NCBI RefSeq assembly: GCF_018138715.1 | Contig: NZ_JAGSHX010000006.1 | Span: forward strand, 5,518,001 to 5,582,000 | Source: Streptomyces asiaticus | Lineage (GTDB): Bacteria; Actinomycetota; Actinomycetes; Streptomycetales; Streptomycetaceae | Direction of reading: 5' to 3' | DNA length: 64,000 nt | Part shown: one piece after another, positions 16,813 to 25,329 of the stretch | How the letters are laid out: the number at the start of each line of letters is the position of its first letter | Position numbering within the stretch: the first letter of the stretch is position 1 | The notes under the pieces: generated by a model | Told to the model about the DNA's origin: nothing | Databases searched by the model: none | Seen by the model: only the letters and a program-made list of their open reading frames with translations | Program-made: the position numbers and the translations under genes

Positions 16813-18204
16813 TCAGGCCGCCTCCCGCTTGGTGAGCGGGTCGTCCACCCGCATCGCCGAGGCAGCCAGGTCTTCCAGCAGTTCGGCGGGGTCGCGGGTC
16901 AGGTGCGCTGTCTCGGTGGCGATGCGGGCAGCGTCAGCGTCGGCCACGTACGGCGTGCGGATGCGCGCGAAGCCGGGCCGCCCCTGGTGCGCCATGGCCG
17001 CCACCCCGACATAGGCAGGGTCCTGGAGCGCGGTCGGGTTGGCGTCGGGCCAGTTGCGGATGTCCTCCCCCAGCGCGACCACGGCCGCTTCAGCGGTCTT
17101 CTGGGCGAAGGACAGGCCGACCGGGCACACGTCCCGGATGAAGGTGGGGATGGCATCCCCGGTCGCCTTCTGCGTCGCGATGATCACCAGGATGCCGACG
17201 TTACGGCCCTTCTTCACCAGGTCCTCCACCAGCCGCGCGTTCTCCGCAGCCAGCGCGGCGAGCCTCTTCGTCCGCGTGTCCGACCCCTTGTAGTCACGGA
17301 AGTAGGTGTGCGCCTCGTCCACGATGAGCACGGTCAACGGCCAGGCCGCCGAGGGCCCGACGTGCCACATGTTCTTCACGCCCAGCAGAGCGCGGATGGA
17401 CGCCGACCGGTCCCGCCGGAGCCTGACCAACCGCGTGAACAGCGCGTTCGCCTCTTCCAGATCGTCACCGACGAACGCGAAGATCCGCTCGGTCAGATCG
17501 GCGTAGTCACCCTCATGGGATGAGGTCACCTTCCCGTCGGCCACCGCGTACTGAACCGCATCGGACGGCGCCGTATCGCAGATGAACCGGTTGACCAGAG
17601 ACGTCTTACCGAAGCCGGGCAACCCGGCCACAGTCACACCGGGCACGTTGGCCAGGCTCACGCTCACCGGCAGCGCGTACTCATCCACGCCCAGATCCCA
17701 CACCGCCAAATCCTCCGGCACCGAGCCGGTAGGGATGTGCTCGGTGGGAACGATCAGCGGATCAACCCGCACCCCACGGATCACGAGCTGCCCCGGCTTG
17801 TCCGGCAGGACCGAAACCCGCGTGCACCGCCACGCGTCAGCCAGATACGGCGCTGCCTTCTGGAACTCCGCTAGGCCCACCTTGGGCAGGCATACCGCGT
17901 GCACCAGCACCCCGTACCGGTCGGCGACCACTCGGATCTTTGGGATCAGAACCCGGGGCTTGGGGACCTTGCCGTCCGGGGCCACGATCACGGCCGGAGG
18001 GGTCTTGTCGGTCACTGACAGCCCGACCATCGGGGCCAGCCGACGCCAGCGACGCCGTACGCCGATGGCTTGCCGCATGCTCGCCCGCGTCATCTTGTCG
18101 GCACGCACGTAGCGCACCAGCCACCACAGGGCCCATATGCCGATCAGGGCCAGGGCCGCCCCGGCAACAACCGGGGCAGACCCGAACACCTCCTGCACAG
18201 TCAC
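16813..18204 (-). CDS. FtsK/SpoIIIE-family DNA translocase (TraB/TraSA-like)
   Basis: A 463-aa protein with one N-terminal membrane segment (residues ~9-31) and a cytoplasmic RecA-like motor. Walker A is GLPGFGKTS (194-202) and Walker B LTVLIVDEAHTYF (290-302); QKATGDAIPTFIR is the conserved sensor region. Proteins of this class hexamerise and pump double-stranded plasmid or element DNA between mycelia. It starts with GTG overlapping the preceding TGA by 4 nt. It lacks an obvious C-terminal winged-helix gamma domain of TraB (about 100 residues shorter than some TraB), so DNA-site recognition may lie elsewhere. Confidence 0.9.
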   Translation of the reverse strand: MTVQEVFGSAPVVAGAALALIGIWALWWLVRYVRADKMTRASMRQAIGVRRRWRRLAPMVGLSVTDKTPPAVIVAPDGKVPKPRVLIPKIRVVADRYGVLVHAVCLPKVGLAEFQKAAPYLADAWRCTRVSVLPDKPGQLVIRGVRVDPLIVPTEHIPTGSVPEDLAVWDLGVDEYALPVSVSLANVPGVTVAGLPGFGKTSLVNRFICDTAPSDAVQYAVADGKVTSSHEGDYADLTERIFAFVGDDLEEANALFTRLVRLRRDRSASIRALLGVKNMWHVGPSAAWPLTVLIVDEAHTYFRDYKGSDTRTKRLAALAAENARLVEDLVKKGRNVGILVIIATQKATGDAIPTFIRDVCPVGLSFAQKTAEAAVVALGEDIRNWPDANPTALQDPAYVGVAAMAHQGRPGFARIRTPYVADADAARIATETAHLTRDPAELLEDLAASAMRVDDPLTKREAA

Positions 18205-18404
18205 AGCACGTCCTTGTTCGTGTAGAGGAATCGGTACAGGGATATCCGCAGTTCCAGCAGGTCACGGCCCGATGTGAGCCGGGGGTAGCCGTGCGACTCG
18301 ATCACCTTGGCCACGTCGAAGTGCAGACCGTTGGTGAACCGCGAGTCGTCATCCCCGCTCTCCGGCGCCACCGGATAGACCGGCTCAGGGGTGGCGGCCG
18401 TCAC
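18201..18404 (-). CDS. small conserved AICE protein, unknown function
   Basis: A 67-aa protein from GTG 18404, coupled at both ends: its start overlaps the stop of the upstream gene and its stop overlaps the translocase start (both GTGA). The body NGLHFDVAKVIESHGYPRL followed by DLLELRISLYRFLY looks like two amphipathic helices. No catalytic motif. Its fixed place between the SCO3933-like gene and the translocase suggests a role in replication or transfer. Confidence 0.65.
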   Translation of the reverse strand: MTAATPEPVYPVAPESGDDDSRFTNGLHFDVAKVIESHGYPRLTSGRDLLELRISLYRFLYTNKDVL

Positions 18405-18739
18405 TTGACCAGCTCCAGCGCCGCCGCCCGGTAGGCCACACCATCGGACAGTTGCCCGTTGAAGAGCCGCGCCCACGGAGTGGCGAACAGCTCCGCCACC
18501 CGCACCGGCATGCCCGGCTGGAGACCGCCCGGCAGGCCGCTCTCGGGAACGGTGATCTTCATCTGCTCGGCGCGGCCTTCCTCCATGAGGAAGACGGTCA
18601 GGGTGTGCAGGGTCTCCCCGGTGTCCCGGTCGGTGGCGACCTCACCCGTGTTGGGGTCCTTGATCTTCGGCACCGGGAGGGTGCCAGCGATGAACTGGGT
18701 GGAGGGCAGCAGCCCCACGCGGATACGCGTCATAGCCAT
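18401..18739 (-). CDS. SCO3933-like small AICE protein
   Basis: A 112-aa protein beginning MAMTRIRVGLLPSTQFI at ATG 18739 with GAGGAG five bases upstream. It contains KIKDPNTGEVATDRDTGE and PESGLPGGLQPGMPVRVAEL, likely a small beta-rich (OB-like) fold. I recall this as a conserved family found beside KorSA-type repressors in Streptomyces elements; its biochemical role is unknown. It is the first gene of the leftward rep/tra unit and its promoter faces the operator repeats at 18799-18854. Confidence 0.7.
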   Translation of the reverse strand: MAMTRIRVGLLPSTQFIAGTLPVPKIKDPNTGEVATDRDTGETLHTLTVFLMEEGRAEQMKITVPESGLPGGLQPGMPVRVAELFATPWARLFNGQLSDGVAYRAAALELVK

Positions 18740-18798
18740 GCTTCTTGCTCCTCTTCGGTCGGTAGCCGCTCGGTGCGGCGCGACCAACAGTGCACTAT

Positions 18799-18854
18799 GT
18801 GCGCTAGCGCGTCAAGCACATAGCGCACTCATGCCGTGAGTGAGCTAGCGCACT
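18799..18854. promoter_or_regulatory. KorSA-like operator repeats
   Basis: Between divergent genes. GTGCGCTA (18799-18806) is inverted relative to TAGCGCACT at 18821 and again at 18846; the first lies inside a perfect palindrome GCGCTAGCGC (18801-18810). Position and symmetry fit binding of the adjacent GntR repressor to both promoters. Confidence 0.65.
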
Positions 18855-18921
18855 TCGTGTGGGGGTGGAGGCGACGTGCGTTCTAGTGCGGTGGGTGGGC
18901 TAAGCGGGCTACCCTCGTGCT

Positions 18922-19332
18922 ATGAGCCTGCCGAGGGATGCCCACACCCCGCCTTACCGGCTGGTCGCGGACGAACTGCGCCAGCAGATCCGCACCGGCC
19001 GCATTAAGCCGGGTGAACGCGTCCCGTCATCTCGCGACCTGGAAGCCAAGTACGACATCGCGAACATGACCGCGAGGTCTGCGCTGCGTGTTCTCCGCGA
19101 CGAGGGGCTGATCTACTCCACGCCAGGGCGGGGGAACTTCGTTGTTGACCCGCTGCCCCCAGAGTCGGGGGATGGCCTGGGGGCAGACGGGTTGGAAAGT
19201 CAGCGGCAGATGCCCAGTGCCGAGTATCTGGAACTCTCTGGCCGATTGGATGACCTCAACGCCAAGGTTGACGACCTCATGGGGTTCCTCCAGCAGCTAG
19301 CCAACTTCACCGAGCGTCAGCAGAAGGGGTAG
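18922..19332 (+). CDS. GntR family repressor (KorSA-like)
   Basis: A 136-aa regulator with an N-terminal GntR winged helix (residues 10-75: YRLVADELRQQIRTGRIKPG, then VPSSRDLEAKYDIANMTARS) and a short C-terminal coiled coil (DDLNAKVDDLMGFLQQLANF) instead of the large effector domain, as in KorSA/KorA. It probably represses the divergent rep/tra unit. A TACCCT box lies 7 nt before the ATG at 18922, with no ribosome site, so the transcript may be leaderless. Operator repeats at 18799-18854 lie upstream. Confidence 0.9.
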   Translation: MSLPRDAHTPPYRLVADELRQQIRTGRIKPGERVPSSRDLEAKYDIANMTARSALRVLRDEGLIYSTPGRGNFVVDPLPPESGDGLGADGLESQRQMPSAEYLELSGRLDDLNAKVDDLMGFLQQLANFTERQQKG

Positions 19333-19439
19333 CGGTCAGACCTTTCGGCAATCCGACGAGCCAGCTCCTCCAGCTGGGCAATCTTCTTGTCGAGTTCATC
19401 GAGGCGAGCCAGGATCTCCGCCGACTCCTGCGCGTTCAT
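19317..19439 (-). CDS. 40-aa coiled-coil micro-protein
   Basis: A 40-residue frame from ATG 19439 with GGGGAG seven bases upstream. The sequence LARLDELDKKIAQLEELARR has a clean leucine/isoleucine heptad pattern and high Glu/Arg/Lys content; it ends RSDRYPFC. It is convergent with the GntR gene and overlaps its 3' end by 16 nt. The repressor's own tail is a similar short coiled coil, so hetero-pairing is conceivable (inference). Too short for routine gene finding; codon use is ordinary for the element. Confidence 0.55.
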   Translation of the reverse strand: MNAQESAEILARLDELDKKIAQLEELARRIAERSDRYPFC

Positions 19440-20604
19440 GTGCTCCCCGTTTATGTCGCTTATGTCTGCTCACCTGTTCCGCGCCCGATTTCCGGATCCC
19501 GTTGGGACAGCCACGCCCTGTGCACTGATCTCACATGACTCGTGCCTCCCGATCAGGCGTCCGCAGCGGCGGACGGGGGAGGCGCACAAGCAGCTGTTCA
19601 GAGTTTCCTTACTGGATCAAGGCGGCCCGCTTGCGCGGGCCGCGCGCGCTGGCGGCCCGTGGCCGCCGCCCGCTCCTGTCTGCCGCCCCGCTCAGCGGCG
19701 CCCCCGTGCCACTCAGCGCGCCACCCCGCACCAGCAGCCCACCGACCGCAGTCAGCATCTGGAACAGCTCCCACGGAGCTCCTGCCGACCGCAGTGGACG
19801 CGCCGACGTAGCAACACGGCCAAGGCCACATGCCCAGTCCTGCCAGCCGTCGAGGGGCGGCTACGCGGAGCGGTTTACATGACCGGTCGTCCGCCGACTG
19901 CGGCCATCGTCGTTGTGCGCGTAGGAACGGCCAGCGGGGAGGGGAGGGGTGCCGGGCCGGGGGTATGTCGATCGTCGGCCCCGGCCCGATACGGCCGGCC
20001 GCCGTACTGTCGCCGTCACGGATGCGAGCGCGTGAGCAGACCGAACTGCCCGGTCCTGGCGGGCGGGGAGCGGCTGCTGCCGCGCGGTGGCTTAGGTCGT
20101 CGTGGTCGCTCCGCGTCGGTTTCCGTATCGCGGTGGCTGACCAGCGTGTCGTAAACGCTCTGGCAACCGCCACCACAGAACCCGCCACCTCGCATCTGCC
20201 TCGCACTCGTCACCATCCCTTTCCTGCGCCTGAACTCACCTGGAAATGGGCGGCGTCGAAACGAGTACGACAACCACCCCGGTACCATCGGCACCGGGGT
20301 CCTGACCACGGACTTCCCACCGGGCTACCCCTTGGCCTGCCAGGGTTTTGAGGGGTAGCCCGGTTTTGCGTATGCGGTTGTTCTGCTGTGCGGTCCGACT
20401 CCCGGCCTCGCGGATCGTCTGTTGGGCGCGGGCATGGGGAGCCGGACCGCTGACGGCGGACGGGGCAGTGTCCGCCGCTCCTGGGCGTGGTGGGTGACAT
20501 CCACGAGGCGAACGGGGCGTTGTCCGCCGCGCAGTCACCGCGCCCAGGGAGGGCGGGAGCCGCGGGTCCTTCCCATGGGCAGCAGCTCCCGCCCGGTCTC
20601 TAGG
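19440..20604. other. 1.16-kb AICE stretch without a convincing gene
   Basis: Open frames here are mutual GC shadows with Arg/Pro/Ser-rich products and no ribosome sites. The region holds inverted repeats (for example the 12-bp stem at 20321-20362) and is the only long non-coding part of the element, so the double-strand origin or the conjugation site (clt) is most likely to be here or next to the 20605 gene; I cannot point to a diagnostic nick or repeat. Confidence 0.45.
20321..20362. terminator. imperfect-loop hairpin in AICE non-coding region
   Basis: CGGGCTACCCCT pairs with AGGGGTAGCCCG (12 bp) around an 18-nt loop that itself contains TGGCCTGCCA; GGTTTT follows. It could be a terminator or part of an origin structure. 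Confidence 0.5.
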
Positions 20605-20976
20605 TCACCCGTCGCCTTCCTGGGCGAGACCGGAGTTGTTGAGCAGGAACTGACACGTGTAGCCCAAGCTCCGAACGTGCCACTCAGCCGACCGCAAGCC
20701 GGAGCCCAGCCCCTGACGCACCTCATGCGGGATGGTGTTCAACCTGCTGCGCTTCGAGTACCAGGCCACAGTGCCCCGGTTCAGACGGTCGATCCGCGTC
20801 TCTGCCAGCGGCATCAACGTATGAATGTGCCCCAGCAACGCTGTGTGCAGGTCGCGCAGTTCTTCGTACGGCGGCAGTACCGTCCGCGTCACTAAGGCGT
20901 TGACGATCGTCCTCTTGATCTCCTCGACGTCCACTTCGTCTTGCTGCTCGCCTGCGCGTTGCACCGCCGCGCTCAT
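20605..20976 (-). CDS. DUF6415-like hypothetical protein
   Basis: A 123-aa protein from ATG 20976 (GGGGTGAAGG upstream). The first part (EEIKRTIVNALVTRTVLPPY) and ELRDLHTALLGHIHTLMPLAE are helical and match a family common in Streptomyces regulatory loci near HTH regulators (I recall it as DUF6415); the C-terminal half has HVRSLGYTCQFLLNN. No catalytic residues. It is divergent from the HTH–TPR regulator gene with a 205-bp gap. Confidence 0.65.
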   Translation of the reverse strand: MSAAVQRAGEQQDEVDVEEIKRTIVNALVTRTVLPPYEELRDLHTALLGHIHTLMPLAETRIDRLNRGTVAWYSKRSRLNTIPHEVRQGLGSGLRSAEWHVRSLGYTCQFLLNNSGLAQEGDG

Positions 20977-21181
20977 GGCCTTCACCCCGCATGTTTGCTG
21001 TCTGTCCGGCCTTAGACATGGTGGGGTTACAGGACGTCCCAATGAAGGCCGCTTAGAGGACTCAAAGAGGACTTCTATGGGACCTGCTAGCGAGGTCAGG
21101 AAGGGGAGGGTCCCCAAATGGGCCCTTCAAAGCTACCGTTGGCGGAGCTGACCAGCCCCATCGAAACTGTGAGGAAGTCCA

Positions 21182-22465
21182 GTGCCCAGGCCAGTGGGAA
21201 ACGTTCGGCTCAAGGCCGCCCGGCAGGCGGCGGGATACGCGTCTCAGGAAGCGTTGGCGGAGGCCATCCGTAACACCGCTCCTCAGCTCGGCATACGGTC
21301 GTTGCAGATCAGCGTGCGCCAGGTCCGCCGCTGGGAGTCAGCGAATCCGCCATGGCCGCAGCCTGACGTTCAGCGGGTATTGACGCATCTGCTGGGCCAG
21401 TCCATCGAGGAACTGGGCTTCACCGCGCCGTGGAACGGAACGGGTTCGACGGGGGAGGGTGCCAGTCGACGGCCCGTCGCAGCATCGGGAGCGCCCGCGA
21501 TCGGACCCGCTCCCGGGCCGTTTCCCACCGCGAGCAATGCCACGCAACCAGCCACTGTGGGCAGTGACTTCGCCGCGATCACGGCCGCTCACCGACGCCT
21601 GTACTGGTCCGTGCAGCCCTCCCAACTCCACGCCACCGTTGTGGAGCACACACGTCTGGGCACAGCGCTCATTGGTGAGACGTCCGGCCGCTGCCGTACG
21701 GCCCTGGCCGCCGCACTCGCCGAGTCCTACCTTCTGGCCGGACGTATCGACTTCTTCGACCTCCAGCAGCCCAATGCCGCGAACAACGCGTTTGTGCGTG
21801 GCCTCCAGGCCGCAGGGGAAGCCGATGACGCGCTCTTGGGAGCGGCGATCCTGGCGCATACCGCGTTCATCCCAGGCTGGGAGGGCCACAGGGAAGACGC
21901 CGAAGAGCGCATGTCTGCTGCCCGTGCCTACGCCCGCAGGGGCAACGCCCCCGCGATGATGCTGGCTTGGCTTGACGCCGTTGAGGCCGAGTGCATGACC
22001 CGGTGCAACGACACCCGTACGGCGCTGCGCCTGATCTCCCACGCCGAAGGCGTACTGGCCGAAGGCGATACGGACGAGCCATGCCCGGTGTGGATGGATT
22101 GGTTCAGCCCCGTCCGCCTCGCCGCGTTCAAAGGCAACACCCAGCTGATCGCCGGACACACGGCCCAGGCCCGGACCACGCTGCTGGGAGTCCTCGACAA
22201 CCTGCCCGCCGACGACGGCAAGCAGCGGACCATCATCCTCGGCGACCTGGCGGCCGTGGAGGCCGCAGCCGGTAGGCCAGAGGAAGCCTGCCGATGGGCC
22301 AACGAAGCGCTCGATCAGCTCAGCGTCACTTGGTACGCCGTCGGCATGGACCGGATCCGCGACGTACGCAAGCGACTGCACGCATGGCGCGACGAACCGT
22401 ACGTCCGCAGCCTGGACGACCGCATGTACGGCTGGGGAACGACCGTCAGCGCTCTTCAGCGCTGA
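21182..22465 (+). CDS. HTH (XRE-like) regulator with C-terminal TPR region
   Basis: A 427-aa protein. An N-terminal helix-turn-helix (LKAARQAAGYASQEALAEAI, then ISVRQVRRWE) is followed by an Ala/Pro linker and, from about residue 120, repeated helical pairs with TPR-like spacing (EDAEERMSAARAYARRG; GRPEEACRWANEALDQL). GTG 21182 has GAGGAA upstream. Such regulators are widespread in Streptomyces and bind peptides or small ligands through the TPR part, but no ligand can be named. The stop overlaps the 3' end of the convergent HAD gene by 20 nt. Confidence 0.82.
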   Translation: MPRPVGNVRLKAARQAAGYASQEALAEAIRNTAPQLGIRSLQISVRQVRRWESANPPWPQPDVQRVLTHLLGQSIEELGFTAPWNGTGSTGEGASRRPVAASGAPAIGPAPGPFPTASNATQPATVGSDFAAITAAHRRLYWSVQPSQLHATVVEHTRLGTALIGETSGRCRTALAAALAESYLLAGRIDFFDLQQPNAANNAFVRGLQAAGEADDALLGAAILAHTAFIPGWEGHREDAEERMSAARAYARRGNAPAMMLAWLDAVEAECMTRCNDTRTALRLISHAEGVLAEGDTDEPCPVWMDWFSPVRLAAFKGNTQLIAGHTAQARTTLLGVLDNLPADDGKQRTIILGDLAAVEAAAGRPEEACRWANEALDQLSVTWYAVGMDRIRDVRKRLHAWRDEPYVRSLDDRMYGWGTTVSALQR

Positions 22466-23105
22466 GACTGGCAACCAGCTCCGGCAGCTCGGCGAGGCTG
22501 TGCACACGGAAGGTCGGCACCGCGACAGCATCCGGCTCGTCCCACTGGATCGTCGCCCACGGCCCACGCCGGACCAGCGCCGTCTTCATGCCCACCTTGT
22601 CCGCCGGGCGGATGTCGTTGTCCAGCCGGTCACCCACGTAAAGGATCTCCTCGGCCGGGCAGGGAGCCGCGTCCGCTACGTGGGAGAAGAACGCCGGATC
22701 GGGTTTGGACACGCCCCAGTCGTCGGACGTGGCGATGAAGTCGGCCGGGAGGTCGAGCGAGCGCAGTATGCCCCCGGCCCGCACGGTCTGGTTGCCCGCG
22801 ATCCCCACCCACAGACCGGTATCCCGCAGCGCCGCCAGCGTCGGACGGACGTCCGCGTACAGATCGCTGTCATCGAAGTGCTCAGGCTGGCCGGCCTGAG
22901 CCCGCTTCTCCCGCTCCTCGTACAGATCGAACCCAGGGCGGAAGACCTGGAACGTCTCGCGGTAGTCCCGACCCTGAGCGATCACAGCGCCGAACGCCGC
23001 CGCGAACGTGTGCCGGGGCACCCCCAGCCAATCCGCCCACGTGCCGTACTCGCGCGTCTCATCGACCAGGCACTCACCAACATCGAAAACCACAGCTCGG
23101 ATCAT
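22446..23105 (-). CDS. HAD superfamily hydrolase
   Basis: A 219-aa haloacid-dehalogenase-type phosphatase. Motif I is AVVFDVGECLVDE (residues 4-16) with a Cys replacing the usual Thr/Val after G-x; the cap domain follows; motif II is IAGNQT (Asn in place of Ser/Thr context), motif III K of SKPDPAFF, and motif IV GDRLDNDI. I start at ATG 23105 because motif I must be near the N-terminus; the longer frame from 23411 is noise. It is convergent with the HTH–TPR gene and is AICE cargo. Substrate unknown; phosphoglycolate-like small phosphates are typical of this subgroup. Confidence 0.85.
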   Translation of the reverse strand: MIRAVVFDVGECLVDETREYGTWADWLGVPRHTFAAAFGAVIAQGRDYRETFQVFRPGFDLYEEREKRAQAGQPEHFDDSDLYADVRPTLAALRDTGLWVGIAGNQTVRAGGILRSLDLPADFIATSDDWGVSKPDPAFFSHVADAAPCPAEEILYVGDRLDNDIRPADKVGMKTALVRRGPWATIQWDEPDAVAVPTFRVHSLAELPELVASLSAEER

Positions 23106-23448
23106 GATGAGCAGGGTAGGCCAAGCAGAGCGCACGCTGCGTCTTGTGTCTCCGTAACCGTCGCAGTCGGACTCGACCGTGCCAACCGGACCCTGAAGAC
23201 GCGCCTCTTTTTCATGGCTGCGAAGCAAGTCATCAGCCGAGCTCATTGGCCGTGACCAGTGACGCACAGGGTCTCGACGCCTGCTTTGGCACGGCTGCGT
23301 CGGCTGCGGTGCGTCGGTCTGACCGAGTGCGTTCCCGGGAATCGGATCCGTTAGTTCGATTGCGCTCCTTCTAACCCTGGGGGAGGATTTACACGAGCTG
23401 GAGCACTGCATAGCGGGTGTTCTACGCCGATCTCAGTAGGGTGGGGGC

Positions 23449-24576
23449 ATGGGGACGGAAGCTCGCGTTTTTGGATCTTGGCGCCTTCGGGGAGGGCGCT
23501 ATGAACAGCACGGCTTGCCAGTCGAGGTTCTGGCGGAGTTCGGTAGATACGAGCGTTTGGTTATTGACGTCGCCCGGGGCATCTACAAGCAGCGTCATGC
23601 TTCGCGGCAGCGTGTGCCGAGGGGGTTCGCTTCCTCGTTTTCGCTGCGTCTTTCAGGGATTCGACCCGGCAGCGTGATTCCGGTTCTTGAACGCATTCCG
23701 GGCGATACCGCAGCCCTCTTTGAAGAAATTGACGCCGGGGTATTTGACGAAGCGAGAATGGTAATCCAAGAGACTCTGCGTTCAATTTCGGCAGGAGCGG
23801 GGATTCCCCGAAGCTTTCCGCCTCATGCGCTTCGGGAGTTTTCTCACTTCGGAAGGAGTCTGCAAGAGGATGAGTTTATTGAATTCGATGCAGGTACGCC
23901 CAGCGCGGCAACCTATTCACAATCGGTTCGTCGTCTAATTCACGAGCAGGCGCGTTTGGATCGGTTTGAGATTGAGACACTTGTATCTGGTCAGGTCACT
24001 GGTGTTAGCGCCGATAAAGGTACGTTTGATTTCCGTCTTGCGCGGGGTGGAAGGGTCATCATTGGGCGCTTTGCGTCAGATGACATCGTCGGTGAGTTGA
24101 AGCAGTACCTTGATCGATCAACAATGGCACCAACGGTTGCTATAAATGCTGTCGCCATTCAATCGATGGATGGCGACACGCTCGAGATTCGAGATGTGAT
24201 TTCTATCGAACCTGTGCTGCCCGCTGAGTGGTCCGAGCGTCTAGTTGAGTTGCATGACCTTGAATCCGGGTGGCTGGACGGCGTCGGGGCCCAGGTTGAC
24301 CGCAAGGTCCTTCGTGAAGTCGAGTCGCTGCTTTTGGAATTTCTTGACACGGGAGTAAGGCGTCCCTATATCTATCCAACTGAGGAGGGGGACGTACAGC
24401 TTGAGTGGCCATTTGCGGCCGGAGAGGTCACTCTAGTCGTAACTTCGGATGAGCGGGTGGAAGTTTTCGTATTCTCTAAAGAGAATGATGACGAGCGGGA
24501 GCAGTCATTCTCTTGGCGGCAGTTGACTGAGATTGCAGAATTTGTCCATGGGGGGATTGCGGAGTATGGCGACTGA
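23449..24576 (+). CDS. unrecognised 375-aa protein, first gene of low-GC cargo pair
   Basis: I cannot assign a function. The gene begins at ATG 23449 (GGTGGGGG upstream). The middle (FEIETLVSGQVTGVSADKGT, then DFRLARGGRVIIGRF) looks like a small beta-barrel. The last third (ESGWLDGVGAQVDRKVLREV, then FLDTGVRRPYIYPTEEGDVQ and LEWPFAAGEVTLVVT) is a compact alpha/beta module that I have the impression of seeing in scattered bacterial two-gene pairs. There is no signal peptide or membrane segment, so it is probably cytoplasmic. Base composition is clearly lower in GC than neighbouring genes, with AT-ending codons, pointing to recent transfer. It overlaps the next gene by 11 nt and is surely co-translated with it. 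Confidence 0.75.
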   Translation: MGTEARVFGSWRLRGGRYEQHGLPVEVLAEFGRYERLVIDVARGIYKQRHASRQRVPRGFASSFSLRLSGIRPGSVIPVLERIPGDTAALFEEIDAGVFDEARMVIQETLRSISAGAGIPRSFPPHALREFSHFGRSLQEDEFIEFDAGTPSAATYSQSVRRLIHEQARLDRFEIETLVSGQVTGVSADKGTFDFRLARGGRVIIGRFASDDIVGELKQYLDRSTMAPTVAINAVAIQSMDGDTLEIRDVISIEPVLPAEWSERLVELHDLESGWLDGVGAQVDRKVLREVESLLLEFLDTGVRRPYIYPTEEGDVQLEWPFAAGEVTLVVTSDERVEVFVFSKENDDEREQSFSWRQLTEIAEFVHGGIAEYGD

Positions 24577-25009
24577 TGGCTCAAGCCTTCGTCCCGGGGA
24601 ATTTGAGATAGTCGATGAGGGGGAGCGGCTCTGGCGTCAGGTTAACCCTGCATGGATCCAAGAGGGACGGGTCACCAGTCAACTATTCAGTCCCACTCCC
24701 AAGGACACTGGGGAAGTTTCTGTATGCAGAGCTTCGAAAGTGAGTGCCGAGTCATCCTATGAGCACCACACGGAGGTGCTGGGATACAAGTCGGTCGGCG
24801 TCTACTCTGTAGATGTAGTCGAGGTCGAGGACGTGGGACTTCGGGCCGTTGACGATTCCCAGGTCAACGATGGAGACGAGCGTCCGCCAGGGCACTCCTA
24901 TATCGACTTTAAGTCTGCGAGTGGCAATCAGCGAAAAAAGCGCGCAAGTAAATTGCGCGATAAGGCCGAAAAGCGTGGTTGGCAATATCGCCCGGGGGAA
25001 CAGTCGTAG
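24566..25009 (+). CDS. unrecognised 147-aa protein, second gene of low-GC cargo pair
   Basis: No function recognised. ATG 24566 lies inside the end of the upstream gene (11-nt overlap). Conserved-looking blocks are EGERLWRQVNPAWIQEGRVT, SQLFSPTPKDTGEVSVCRAS and a C-terminal HSYIDFKSASGNQRKKRASK tail rich in Lys/Arg. It has no membrane segment. The strict coupling and small basic second partner resemble toxin–antitoxin or effector–immunity layouts, but no catalytic or known fold motif is visible; that reading is inference only. Codon use matches its partner rather than the element's core genes. Confidence 0.7.
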   Translation: MATDGSSLRPGEFEIVDEGERLWRQVNPAWIQEGRVTSQLFSPTPKDTGEVSVCRASKVSAESSYEHHTEVLGYKSVGVYSVDVVEVEDVGLRAVDDSQVNDGDERPPGHSYIDFKSASGNQRKKRASKLRDKAEKRGWQYRPGEQS

Positions 25010-25329
25010 GCTGCGTGAGATCTATACGCTTTCGGGATGCGACCTGACCGTCTAAAGCATGGGTTGAGATTCCGCTGTGTGCTGTATGACGCTGCGGATC
25101 TCTGGTGGACCATGAAGCCGTTACGGTGCAGGCGAGAGGCCGTTTGCGCAGGTGGAAGTACGACTCCAACCATGCCTACAGCAGAGGCGAAACGAGCGGC
25201 TGACAGCAACGATTCCACATGACGCCTGTCGTTGACTCGGCGCAGGCACTCGTCCGGGGCGTCGTCCAAGCGGGCACCGGCACCCTGCCCGAACCTTACG
25301 GATCAAGCGCCGCGCAGATCCGACGCTCT
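25010..25329. other. 320-bp gap, no feature seen
   Basis: Between the cargo pair and the convergent membrane coiled-coil gene. Composition is intermediate; I see no gene, strong hairpin or repeat. Confidence 0.4.

Noticed and set aside
19598..20206. 202-aa minus frame in the AICE non-coding region
   Set aside because: Arg/Pro-rich, no ribosome site, overlaps equally open frames on the other strand.
23149..23411. N-terminal extension of the HAD hydrolase to 23411
   Set aside because: About 100 extra residues with no homology before motif I; ATG 23105 places the catalytic Asp correctly.
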